From NCBI RefSeq assembly GCF_907177275.1, contig NZ_CAJSLV010000001.1, forward strand, positions 372,001 to 436,000: a stretch of DNA of 64,000 nt, written 5' to 3'. This DNA is from Actinacidiphila cocklensis (GTDB lineage: Bacteria > Actinomycetota > Actinomycetes > Streptomycetales > Streptomycetaceae). Shown here one piece after another: positions 40,752 to 52,713 of the stretch. Positions within the stretch are counted from its first letter, which is position 1, and every line of letters begins with the position of its first letter. The translations under genes were made by a program, and so were the position numbers. The notes under the pieces were generated by a model. It saw only the letters and a list, made by a program, of their open reading frames with translations, made no database searches and was not told the origin of the DNA.

Positions 40752-42065
40752 GTGACCACAGCCGCAGCCGCCATGCCGAACGCCAGGCGCGGAACGATCC
40801 CCGTCTTCGCCGCCGCCACCGCCGTCACCGTCTCGAACATCTACTTCACCCAGCCCCTGCTGGAGCAGATCGCCCGCAGCTTCCACATCTCCGCCGCGGC
40901 TGCCGGTCTCGTGGCGACCGCAGGCCAGATCGGCTACGCCCTGGGCATCGTCGCGATCGTCCCGCTGGCCGACGGGGCCAGGCTGCGGCGGCTGTCCGCC
41001 GTGCTGCTCACGGTGACCGCGCTCGCCCTGGTCGCCGGCGCGTTCGCGCCCTCGATCACCCTGCTGAGCATGGCCGCCCTGATCCTGTCCGCCACGACCG
41101 TGCTCCCGCAGGTGATCATGCCGACCGCCGTGTCGATGGCCGCCAAGGGGCAGGCGGGCCGCGTCCTCGGGGCGATCGGCACCGCGCTGACGATGGGCGC
41201 GCTGGTCTCGCGCAGCGTCTCCGGCGTCCTCGCCGAGATCACCGGGACGTGGCGGGCCGGCTTCCTCTTCTCGGCGCTCGCCACGGCGGCCATGCTCCTG
41301 ATCCTTCCCCGGTACATGCCGGCGGGCGCCGGCCGGGAGGCCGGCGAGAGCCCCGGCTACCGCCGGCTCCTGGGATCGCTGCCCGGCCTCTTCCCGCGCT
41401 ACCCCGCGCTGCGTATGTCGGCGGCACTGGGCGGCCTCGTCTTCGCGGCGTTCTCCGGCTTCTGGGCCATGCTGGCCTTCCACCTCACCCAGCAGCCCAT
41501 AGGCCTCGGGTCCGCCGCGGTCGGGCTCTTCGGAATCGCCGCGGTCCCCGGCGCGCTCGCCGCCCGGTACTCCGGCCGGATGGCCGACCGGTGGGGACCG
41601 ACGGCCGTCAACGCCGTCTCCCTCACCTCGGTGGCGCTGGCCCTCGCCCTGTTCCTGGTGGCGGGCGACTCCCTGGTCGCGCTGCTGGTCGGTTGCAACC
41701 TGCTCGGCTACGGAACGACCAGCGGCCAGATCGCCAACCAGGTCCGCGTCTTCACCGCGGGACCCGAGGTCCGCGCACGGCTCAACACTCTGTACATGTT
41801 CTCGGTGTTCGCCGGCGGCGCCACCGGGACGGCTGTCGCGGGCGCGCTCTTCGCCGCCTACGGCTGGTCGGGGGCGATCGGCGGCGGCTTCGGCTTCCTC
41901 GGGCTCGCGGTGGTCGTACTGGCCCTGCACACCCGCAGGACCCGGGGCGGGTCCGTGGTCGCCGACGACGCCGACTCCGCTATGGACGCGGGCACGTCGG
42001 GCGGTCCGTCCCTGCCGGGGCCGGATCTGGCGGCGGTCGCCGGACAGGAAGCGCCGGGTAGATAG
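40752..42065 (+). CDS. MFS transporter (DHA1, YnfM/AraJ-like)
   Basis: A 437-residue protein with 12 predicted membrane segments. SNIYFTQPLLEQIARSF in segment 1 is typical of the YnfM/AraJ-like group; the second half begins ALRMSAALGGLVFAAFSGF and includes YSGRMADRWGP as the internal motif A. A hydrophilic tail of about 40 residues follows. GTG 40752 has AGGAAGGA upstream. It may import the hydrolase substrate or export a product. Confidence 0.88.
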   Translation: MTTAAAAMPNARRGTIPVFAAATAVTVSNIYFTQPLLEQIARSFHISAAAAGLVATAGQIGYALGIVAIVPLADGARLRRLSAVLLTVTALALVAGAFAPSITLLSMAALILSATTVLPQVIMPTAVSMAAKGQAGRVLGAIGTALTMGALVSRSVSGVLAEITGTWRAGFLFSALATAAMLLILPRYMPAGAGREAGESPGYRRLLGSLPGLFPRYPALRMSAALGGLVFAAFSGFWAMLAFHLTQQPIGLGSAAVGLFGIAAVPGALAARYSGRMADRWGPTAVNAVSLTSVALALALFLVAGDSLVALLVGCNLLGYGTTSGQIANQVRVFTAGPEVRARLNTLYMFSVFAGGATGTAVAGALFAAYGWSGAIGGGFGFLGLAVVVLALHTRRTRGGSVVADDADSAMDAGTSGGPSLPGPDLAAVAGQEAPGR

Positions 42066-42274
42066 CGGCCGGGCGCACCGTCCTGGTGGCCGGTGGCCGG
42101 TGGCCGGCGGTGCGGGAGCGGTACCAGAGCCACACGCTGCATGTGGCCAAGGTGGAGCGGAGCCACGGGTTCATCCGCAGGTAGGCCCCGGCGCGAGGTG
42201 GCGCAGCGAGGCCCCGGCCCGCGCGCCACACGACCGGTCCGCATGCGCAGCCGATTCCGGGACAGCCGAAAGGC

Positions 42275-43324
42275 ATGATCGGTGAACGACGCGCAGCGGA
42301 CGTACCGGACGGCTCGCGCCCCCGCGAACGGGACGCGGGCGCGGTGAGCAGTACGCGGACGCGGCTGTACCGGAACGGGAACCTGGAGCGCGAGAACTTC
42401 CCCGTGCGGGACATCTCCGACTACGTGGGCGACCCGGAGTGCACGGTGTGGCTGGACGTGTGCGACCCCGCGTCCGCGGACTTCGACATGATCGCCGAGG
42501 AGTTCGGGCTGCACTCCCTCGCCGTGGAGGACGCGCGGCACGAGCACCAGCGCCCCAAGCTCGACACGTATCGCACGCACCTGTTCCTGAGCGCCTACGC
42601 GGTGACGGTCGAGCCGGACGACGGCGCCGTGACCACCGGCGAGGTGTCGGCGTTCGTCACCTCCAACGCGCTGATCACGGTGCGCAGGGGCGAGGCGTGC
42701 CCCGTCGAACCGATGGTCGAGCGCTGGGACGGCGCGCCGGAACTGGCCGTGCACGGCGTGGGGTTCCTCGTGCACGGGCTGCTGGACTGCCTGGTCGACG
42801 GCCACTTCTCCGCCGTCCAGGACCTCGACGACCGCATCGAGGAGCTGGAGGACCTGCTCTTCGAGGACAGCCCGGGCGAGATCCAGGCGGTGCAGCGCAG
42901 GTCCTTCGAGCTGCGCAAGAGCCTGGTGCGGCTGCGCCGGGTCGTCCTGCCGATGCGGGAGGTCGTCAACGGGCTGCTGCGCAGGGACCTGCACGTGGTC
43001 GGCGAGCCGATGCAGCCGTACTTCCAGGACGTCTACGACCACGTGCTGCGCGCGACCGAGTGGACCGAGTCGCTGCGCGACCTGGTCACGACCGTCATGG
43101 AGACCAACCTGACGGTCCAGGGCAACCGCATGAACCTGATCATGAAGAAGGTCACCAGCTGGGCCGCGATCATCGCCGTGCCCACGGCCGTGACCGGCTA
43201 CTACGGCCAGAACGTCCCCTACCCCGGCTTCAACGCCCATTCGGGCTTCTGGATCTCGACAGCCCTGGTGGTCGTGCTGTCCGTCGCGCTGTACGTGACG
43301 TTCAGGCGGCGGGACTGGATCTAG
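42275..43324 (+). CDS. CorA-family divalent cation transporter with GQN motif
   Basis: A 349-residue CorA-like protein. A long cytoplasmic N-terminal alpha/beta domain and coiled helices (DRIEELEDLLF; SFELRKSLVRLRRVVLP) precede two C-terminal membrane segments. The pore signature between them, normally Y/F-GMN, reads YYGQNVPYPGF, so Met is replaced by Gln. Some actinobacterial relatives may share this; ion choice could differ from magnesium. ATG 42275 is weakly supported (GAAAGG close upstream); GTG further in is possible. Confidence 0.88.
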   Translation: MIGERRAADVPDGSRPRERDAGAVSSTRTRLYRNGNLERENFPVRDISDYVGDPECTVWLDVCDPASADFDMIAEEFGLHSLAVEDARHEHQRPKLDTYRTHLFLSAYAVTVEPDDGAVTTGEVSAFVTSNALITVRRGEACPVEPMVERWDGAPELAVHGVGFLVHGLLDCLVDGHFSAVQDLDDRIEELEDLLFEDSPGEIQAVQRRSFELRKSLVRLRRVVLPMREVVNGLLRRDLHVVGEPMQPYFQDVYDHVLRATEWTESLRDLVTTVMETNLTVQGNRMNLIMKKVTSWAAIIAVPTAVTGYYGQNVPYPGFNAHSGFWISTALVVVLSVALYVTFRRRDWI

Positions 43325-43731
43325 GAGCGCCGGGACCGGACTCAGGACGGGTGCGGCGGCCGGCACCGCGGCGAGCACCACCAGCAGGCCGCAGGCCAGC
43401 CAGGCCATGAGCGCATCGCGCCCGGCGCGGGCGATTCCGAGGCGGGCCGCGGTGAAGTTGCGGGCGGTTCTTCCCCGGGTCGGCGGCTGGTGCACCGATC
43501 GGCTGGGACGACGCGTCGGGCGAGCTCACCGTGGAGCCGGCGAGCAAGCCGGGAGCCGTCGTGATCCGGCTGACGGCGTAAGGGGAACACCACTCCCGCA
43601 CGCGGGAGGCCTGGGGGCACGGGCATACGCTCCCGCCCCCAGGACCGGCAGGCGATTCCGCGCTCCGGCCCCGGGCCGTGGACGGCGGTATATCGGTGGC
43701 GAGTTGCCGCACGTGCCGGGACACTGCCACC
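43325..43731. other. Gene-poor gap with a C-terminal protein remnant
   Basis: No intact gene in these 407 bases. On the plus strand an open frame 43456-43581 without a plausible start ends in WDDASGELTVEPASKPG and VVIRLTA before TAA, which reads like the C-terminal strand of a lost protein (perhaps a glycosidase). The rest shows nothing recognisable. Confidence 0.35.
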
Positions 43732-44754
43732 GTGACCGGCTCCGCACTGCCTCCGCTGCTGCGACCTCGCGCCCTCAGGCCCGGGGACCTCGTCGTCATC
43801 GCCTCGCTGTCCGGGCCGCTCCACGCAGCATACGAGCCCGACCTGGAGCAGGCGGTGGTCGTGCTGGAGCGGATGGGATTCCGCGTGCGCCGGGCACCTC
43901 TGCTCGAAGCGGGGCGGCGCCACTGGTGGAGTGCGGCCCGTCCCGCGGAGATCGCCGAGGAGTTCAACGGGCTGCTGCGCGATCACGAGGTGCGCGCGAT
44001 CGTCGCGCACGACGGCGGCCAGACGGCGCTCGGCTACCTGGACCTGATCGACGTCGAGGCGATCACGGCCGACCCCAAGCCGATCCTCGGTTACAGCGAC
44101 ATCTCGCTGCTGCATCTGGTGCTCCACGCGCGCACCGGCCTGGTCGGCTTCCACGCCGACCTGGCCACCCCAGGACTCGGCGGGCACTGGCAGACCGCGC
44201 CCGCCGCGCGCCGAGCGGCGCTGGAGAAGCTCTACGTGAGGCTGCTGACCGGCGACGAGGCCGTCGGCGCGCTGCCCACCACCCCGACGTGGGAGTGCTG
44301 GCGCCCGGGCCGCGCCGAAGGCCCGCTGATCGGCGGGGTGATCAACCGCATCGTGCTGGCGCAGGCGACGCGCTTCGCCCTGCCACTCGAACGGTTCGAC
44401 GGCGCGGTGCTGTTCTGGGAGGAGACGGGCGGCCACATCTCCCACGTGTGGAGCTATCTCCAGGTGCTGCGGCACGCCGGCGTCCTCGACCGGATCTCCG
44501 GCATGGTCGTGGGCGTCCCGCACGCGATCGACGGGCTCGGGGCGCAGGACGCGTCCCCGACCCTCCCCGAGATCGTCCTGGACGCCCTCGGCGACCGCGA
44601 CATACCGGTCCTGGGCAACGTCGAGTTCGGGCACGCCGGCCCCAACCTGCCGATGCCGGTGGGCATCCGGGTCGCCCTCGACGCGCGGCAGCGGACCCTG
44701 TCGCTGCTCGAACCGGCGGTACGTCCGCACGCGTCGACGCGACCGGCCGGCTGA
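43732..44754 (+). CDS. S66-family LD-carboxypeptidase-like peptidase
   Basis: A 340-residue S66 peptidase (LdcA/MccF group). The nucleophile Ser is in ILGYSDISLLH, Glu in LFWEETGGH and His in VEFGHAGPNLPMPVG, completing the Ser-Glu-His triad. LD-carboxypeptidases trim murein tetrapeptides; MccF-like members inactivate microcin-type peptides. GTG 43732 (VTGSALPP) is chosen from the family start; the ribosome site is weak. Confidence 0.9.
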   Translation: MTGSALPPLLRPRALRPGDLVVIASLSGPLHAAYEPDLEQAVVVLERMGFRVRRAPLLEAGRRHWWSAARPAEIAEEFNGLLRDHEVRAIVAHDGGQTALGYLDLIDVEAITADPKPILGYSDISLLHLVLHARTGLVGFHADLATPGLGGHWQTAPAARRAALEKLYVRLLTGDEAVGALPTTPTWECWRPGRAEGPLIGGVINRIVLAQATRFALPLERFDGAVLFWEETGGHISHVWSYLQVLRHAGVLDRISGMVVGVPHAIDGLGAQDASPTLPEIVLDALGDRDIPVLGNVEFGHAGPNLPMPVGIRVALDARQRTLSLLEPAVRPHASTRPAG

Positions 44755-45156
44755 GCCACCCGACCGGCTCCGGCATCGGGCGCCGGCGCCACGCCGGAGA
44801 CCCGGACGGTTACGGAGCGGCCGGCGCGAGATGCCCGACGTCGGTGAGAACGGCGCCGGCCGCGCGGACGTCGTCCCACAGGCGGCGGTCGGCGAGCATC
44901 GTGTGCCGCGAGCACCGCGCGCGCGGCCGTCCCGTCGATCACCCGCTCCCTTCCCGGCGGACGGCGAAGGCGCCGCGGCAGCGGCCAGCACTGCCGCCGT
45001 GGCGGGCGAAGATGGCCGTTTCGTACCGCACGCGGCCGCCGTAATCGGCGTAATCGCCACCGATTTCCGTCCCCGGAGCAAGCCCGCACGCGACGGACCC
45101 AGCACAGTGGTCAGCCATGTGGCCCGAGCCACGGGCACGATGTGGGGGGACAGGAC
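44755..45156. other. Gap without an intact gene
   Basis: These 402 bases hold only a 29-codon open frame on the minus strand (44899-44810; MLADRRLWDDVRAAGAVLTD... then AAP and stop) that may be a C-terminal remnant of a lost gene. Nothing else is recognisable; the promoter of the next gene must lie at its right end. Confidence 0.3.
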
Positions 45157-46269
45157 ATGCTCGTGCGAGCCGCTCGTTTACGCTCCACCGCCGGCACCAC
45201 ACTCGTCGTCGCCGCGCTCACCTGCACGATGGGCCTGGCCACTCAGCTCCCGGCCGCCGCCGCGACCGGCTGCGCCCACCCGGGGATCGAGGTCCTCGAC
45301 ACGCTGGGCGGCTCCGGCGGCCGCGTCATGGCACTCGGCCGCGGCACCATCGCGGCGGGCAGCAGCGCGGGAGTTCCCGCGTACTGGATCGGCAGCACGG
45401 TCATCAAGGTCCCGCTGGCCGCCCGCTACAGCGGCTACGGCACCGTCAACGCGATCAACCGGCACGACCTGATGGTCGGCACCGTCTACGACGACACCAC
45501 CCGCGCCAACGTCGCCTTCAGCTACCGGATCGGCGCCGCCAGGGCCAGGATCCTGCCCGGCGGCAGCTACGCGGACGACGTCAACGACAGCGGCCGCATC
45601 GTCGGCGGCGGTCCCTTCCCCGCCGACCACCTCTACGTCTGGCACGGCACCGAGGTCGAACGCGAACTCACCGTCGGCCCCGGCTTCAGCTTCCCCCGGG
45701 TGTCCGGCATCAACAACGCGGGCACCGTCATCGGCGCCGCCTCGGACTACCAGCCCGGATTCCCGAGCAGCGCCGGTGTCGGCCTGGTCTGGCCGTCCGG
45801 CACCACCGGTCCCGCGGTGCCGCTGCTTCCGATCGACTCCTCCGACGACTCCGGCATCAGCTACAACCCCGAGGACATCGACGAGAACGGCCGCATCGTC
45901 GGCGAGAAGACGTCCTTCTGGGCCGACGGCTCCTACGAGACCTACTGGGACGCCCCCTACACCGCCGACGCCACCGAAGTCCCCGGCCTCCCCGGCTACT
46001 ACAACGAGGGCTACTTCCGTGCGATCAGCCCCACCACGGGCCTGGTCGCAGGCGAGGCCCCGACCAGCTACTACGGCGACCTACCGGCGGGAACCGCCGA
46101 GATCTGGACCGGCTCCGGCCCGATCCGCGCCCTCCCGGCGCCCGACGCCGACGCCGACTCGGGCGCTTCCGCCGTCGCCGACAACGGCGACGTGGGCGGC
46201 TACGCCGTGCTTGCCTCCGGCGAGGGCGTCCCAGTGATCTGGACGTGCGCGGCCCAGCAGGCGCTGTAG
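45157..46269 (+). CDS. Secreted HAF-repeat protein, TTA codon in signal peptide
   Basis: A 370-residue predicted extracellular protein. A signal peptide (basic start, hydrophobic TTLVVAALTCTMGLATQL, cleavage near AAA-TG) is followed by a beta-propeller-like array of HAF-type repeats: AINRHDLMVG, DVNDSGRIVGG, GINNAGTVIG, DIDENGRIVGE, AVADNGDVGG. The function of HAF proteins is not established. Codon 8 is TTA (45178-45180), implying bldA-dependent, late expression. ATG 45157 has GGACAGGAC close upstream; GTG 45142 is an alternative. Confidence 0.82.
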   Translation: MLVRAARLRSTAGTTLVVAALTCTMGLATQLPAAAATGCAHPGIEVLDTLGGSGGRVMALGRGTIAAGSSAGVPAYWIGSTVIKVPLAARYSGYGTVNAINRHDLMVGTVYDDTTRANVAFSYRIGAARARILPGGSYADDVNDSGRIVGGGPFPADHLYVWHGTEVERELTVGPGFSFPRVSGINNAGTVIGAASDYQPGFPSSAGVGLVWPSGTTGPAVPLLPIDSSDDSGISYNPEDIDENGRIVGEKTSFWADGSYETYWDAPYTADATEVPGLPGYYNEGYFRAISPTTGLVAGEAPTSYYGDLPAGTAEIWTGSGPIRALPAPDADADSGASAVADNGDVGGYAVLASGEGVPVIWTCAAQQAL

Positions 46270-46288
46270 CGGGCGTGGACGCACAGGA

Positions 46289-49900
<3,612 letters not shown>

Positions 49901-49919
49901 GGCCTCAGTATCCGGTCAT

Positions 49920-49933
49920 CTCATATATGCGAG
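49920..49933. promoter_or_regulatory. AT-rich imperfect palindrome before the oxoprolinase gene
   Basis: CTCATATATGCGAG, 20-33 bases upstream of the gene start, in an unusually AT-rich patch. Possibly the -10 region or a repressor site. Confidence 0.35.
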
Positions 49934-50100
49934 CAAATCATCACCAAATGGAATAGAGGGGCCGCTCCCAGCGGGCCGCGGCGCATCGCGGCCGGAAGGG
50001 CCGTTGGACCCGGGTCCCGGCCCCGGTCGGCCCTAAGCGCGGTCGCGCCGTCCGGCCACGATGGAGGTGAGGAACCGGCCCCCCGGCAGGAGGCGACAGC

Positions 50101-50799
50101 ATGTTGAAGCACCGGACCGTGCGCGACCTGATGACCCACTCCGTCGTCAGCGTGCGCGCGCAGACCCCGTTCAAGGCGGTGGTCAAGACCCTCGCCGACA
50201 ACGACATCACGGCCGTGCCGGTGGTGGACGCCTCCGACCGCACGCTGGGCGTGGTCTCGGAGGCGGACCTGCTGCACAGGGAGTCGGCCCAGCCCGACCC
50301 CGCGGGGCTGTCTGCCGTCCTCGACGCACCCGGCGAGGTGTCCGTACAGTCGGCGGCGACCACGGCCGAAGGGCTGATGACCAGCCCCGCGGTGGTCGCC
50401 CACCCCGAGTGGACGGTGGTGCAGGCCGCTCGCGTCATGGACGACGGCCATGTCAAGCGGCTTCCCGTGGTGGACGACACCGGCCGGCTCGTCGGCATCG
50501 TCAGCCGCGCCGACCTGCTGCGGGTGTTCCTGCGCCGCGACCACGCCATCCGGGAGGAGATCAGCGGGGACATCCTGGACCGTACGCTCGGCATCGGGCC
50601 CGACGAGGTGGCCGTCGCGGTCACCGACGGCCGGGTGGCGCTGCGCGGCACGGTCGAGCGCCGCGATCTGATACCGGTCGTACTCCGGCTCTGCGAAGGT
50701 GTCGACGGCGTCGTGGAGGTCACCGAGTCCCTCGGCCACCGCACCGACGAGCCGGTCGCGACGGCTGCGCCGTCCGGGCGTCCGGGCGTGCTGCCATGA
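50101..50799 (+). CDS. CBS-pair and BON domain protein 1
   Basis: A 232-residue protein with two CBS motifs (VRDLMTHSVVSVRAQTPF...; GLMTSPAVVAHPEWTVVQAA...) that usually bind adenine nucleotides, followed by a BON domain (residues about 150-215; VAVAVTDGRVALRGTVERR). Such proteins accompany universal stress proteins in actinobacterial dormancy/redox loci, and a UspA remnant lies at 51856. ATG 50101 with AGGAGG upstream. It is paralogous to the gene 293 bases downstream. Confidence 0.92.
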   Translation: MLKHRTVRDLMTHSVVSVRAQTPFKAVVKTLADNDITAVPVVDASDRTLGVVSEADLLHRESAQPDPAGLSAVLDAPGEVSVQSAATTAEGLMTSPAVVAHPEWTVVQAARVMDDGHVKRLPVVDDTGRLVGIVSRADLLRVFLRRDHAIREEISGDILDRTLGIGPDEVAVAVTDGRVALRGTVERRDLIPVVLRLCEGVDGVVEVTESLGHRTDEPVATAAPSGRPGVLP

Positions 50800-51091
50800 G
50801 CGGGCCGCTGGACCCCTCGGCGTCGGAGAGCGACCTCCTGCCGGTTCCCGGCGCGGTGTGAAGGTCGCCGACATGCTCGACGCGCGCGAACGCGTGACCT
50901 TCGGCGGCCGGCCGGTCCCTGGCGCCCGCGGCCCGGTGGCCCGGATGATCCTCCGCAGCGGGCAGGGGGGGCGACTTCCGCGAGCGCGCGCAGACCAGCG
51001 GGTGGGCCGGTCGCGCCGCGCGAGAGGTGGCCGCCCCGCCGAGGTCCGATGAGCCCCGGCCGATACGTACGGATGCGAAGAGGAGAGCAGC

Positions 51092-51745
51092 GTGTCTGCG
51101 TCACCGTGCACTGTCAGTGATGTCATGACCCAGACCGTGGTCGCTGTGGGACAGCACGCGGCCTACAAGGAGATCGTCGCCACCATGGAGCAGTGGAAGG
51201 TCAGCGGCCTGCCCGTGCTGGAGGGCGAGGGGCGGGTCGTGGGAGTGGTGTCGGAGGCCGATCTGCTGTCCAAGGAGGAGTTCCGCAACAGCGATCCGGC
51301 CAGGCTGGACGAGATCCGCAGGCTGTCCGACGTGGCCAAGGCCGGAGCGGTGACCGCGGGGCAGCTGATGACGACTCCCGCGGTGTGCGTGCACGCCGAC
51401 TCCACGGTGGCCCAGGCGGCCCGCATCATGGCCCAGCGGGGTGTGAAGCGGCTGCCGGTGACCGACGCCGAGGGGATGCTGTGCGGCATCGTCAGCCGCA
51501 GCGATGTGCTCAAGGTGTTCCTGCGGAAGGACGAGGAGATCGCGGAGGAAGTCGCCCGCGACGTCGTCCACCCGCTGTTCCCGGGCGAGCCGTCCGCCGC
51601 CGTCGCCGTCCACGACGGTGTGGTGACGCTGACCGGCCAGGTGCTGGAGCCCGGTCTGATCCTGGTGGCGGCCCGACTGGCCCGGGCGGTGGAAGGCGTC
51701 GTCGACGTCCGCTGCGAGATCCAGGCGTCGGCGGCCGCCTCGTGA
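51092..51745 (+). CDS. CBS-pair and BON domain protein 2
   Basis: A 217-residue paralogue of the previous gene: two CBS repeats (VSDVMTQTVVAVGQHAAYK...; GQLMTTPAVCVHADSTVAQA...) then BON (AVAVHDGVVTLTGQVLEPG). GTG 51092 has AGGAGAG upstream. The 20-bp sequence around its stop codon is duplicated in tandem. The 292 bases separating it from the first copy contain no convincing gene. Confidence 0.92.
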   Translation: MSASPCTVSDVMTQTVVAVGQHAAYKEIVATMEQWKVSGLPVLEGEGRVVGVVSEADLLSKEEFRNSDPARLDEIRRLSDVAKAGAVTAGQLMTTPAVCVHADSTVAQAARIMAQRGVKRLPVTDAEGMLCGIVSRSDVLKVFLRKDEEIAEEVARDVVHPLFPGEPSAAVAVHDGVVTLTGQVLEPGLILVAARLARAVEGVVDVRCEIQASAAAS

Positions 51746-51778
51746 CCGTACCGCCGAGCTCGTGACCGTACCGCCGAG
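51739..51778. repeat. Perfect tandem duplication of 20 bp at a stop codon
   Basis: CTCGTGACCGTACCGCCGAG occurs twice without a gap. The first copy contains the TGA stop of the CBS-BON gene. It looks like a recent slippage duplication. Confidence 0.9.
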
Positions 51779-51855
51779 CGCCCCCGGCGGCTGCCGCGTC
51801 AGCGCGGCAGCCGTCCGCCGGTGTCCAGGACGTCGCGTACTTCCCTGGCGTGCGG

Positions 51856-51980
51856 TCATCCGCGCGGTACCACCGCGACCGGGCAGTGGGCGTGGTGCAG
51901 GACGGCGTGCGTGACCCTGCCCAGGGGCGCCCCGAAGGAGTGAGCCGGTCTCCCGCGTCCCCCCTGCTTGCCTCGGCTCG
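51856..51980 (-). pseudogene. Remnant of a universal stress protein (UspA) C-terminus
   Basis: The minus strand reads GRPAHSFGAPLGRVTHAVLH then HAHCPVAVVPRG and a stop. This is the G-x(9)-G-S/R-V...vLhhAhCPVaVV end of UspA proteins. No start or nucleotide-binding part precedes it before the adjacent TetR gene, so only the last 40 or so codons survive. Confidence 0.7.
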
Positions 51981-51995
51981 GGGACGGGCCGCCGC

Positions 51996-52562
51996 TCACA
52001 GCAGCCGGTCGACCAGTCCTTTGACGTAGTCAGGGGTGAGGGGGGTCGCGCCGAACAGGACGCGGATGTACATCGGGGCCATGACGTGGTCGAGCACGGT
52101 GAGCGTGTCGGGCGGGTGCTCGCCGCGGGCACGGGCGCGATCGAGGACGGACTGCAGGAGCCGGGCGCGTTCGGCGAGGAAGTCGTCACGTGCCTGCAGG
52201 CCCTGTTCGCCGTTGCCGGTCAGGGCGACGGTCAGGCGCAGCACCGCCAGACCGTCGGGGCCGGTGATCTCGCGGGCGACGTTGGCCGCGAGAGCGTGCA
52301 GGTCGCCGGCCAGGCTGCCGGTGTCGGGCATCGGCGACCGCGCCTTGAGGCGGGTCTGCGTCACGTCGGTGAGCAGTTTGTCCAGGCTGCCCCACCTGCG
52401 GTAGATGCTGCTGTCGGCCACGCCCGCACGGTCGGCGACATCGCTGACGGTGAAGCTGCCGTAGCCGCGCTCACCGACCAGTTCGGTGACGGCCTGGTGC
52501 ACCGCCGCGGAGACGCGGGCGCTGCGCCCGCCGGGCCGCCGGACCGGCTGTGGATCGTCCAT
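51996..52562 (-). CDS. TetR/AcrR-family regulator of the adjacent exporter
   Basis: A 188-residue TetR protein. Helix-turn-helix: GSFTVSDVADRAGVADSSIY then RRWGSLDKLL; the C-terminal domain is of the TetR_C_16/TetR_C AcrR type (RMPDT... to YVKGLVDRLL). It is divergent from a DHA2 exporter; a perfect palindrome with arms CACTAACGCAG lies between them and a half-site TAACGCAG lies next to its start. Confidence 0.9.
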   Translation of the reverse strand: MDDPQPVRRPGGRSARVSAAVHQAVTELVGERGYGSFTVSDVADRAGVADSSIYRRWGSLDKLLTDVTQTRLKARSPMPDTGSLAGDLHALAANVAREITGPDGLAVLRLTVALTGNGEQGLQARDDFLAERARLLQSVLDRARARGEHPPDTLTVLDHVMAPMYIRVLFGATPLTPDYVKGLVDRLL

Positions 52563-52572
52563 GCCCCCACTT

Positions 52573-52646
52573 TAACGCAGCCCGTGCTTGCGTTTGCGTG
52601 GTGAGCCTCCTAGTATCCACTAACGCAGAAAAAAACTGCGTTAGTG
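52573..52646. promoter_or_regulatory. TetR operator: 11-bp perfect arms around A7
   Basis: CACTAACGCAG (52618-52628), seven A residues, then CTGCGTTAGTG (52636-52646). An extra half-site TAACGCAG at 52573-52580 sits about 10 bases before the TetR start. Placement between divergent genes fits a single repressor controlling both. Confidence 0.8.
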
Positions 52647-52713
52647 CCCCGAGTCGCCGCCCCTCGCCGGTCGGCCGGAGCCGGGGTGCAGCGGACGGAC
52701 GAGAGGACCGGTA

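Noticed and set aside
42066-42274. Possible small gene after the MFS transporter
   Set aside because: Short frames on both strands lack start signals and family resemblance; a GGTGGCC-type run makes the composition simple.
50796-50861. A 21-codon frame overlapping the stop of the first CBS-BON gene
   Set aside because: No homology, no membrane span and no ribosome site beyond the overlap; too little evidence for a gene.
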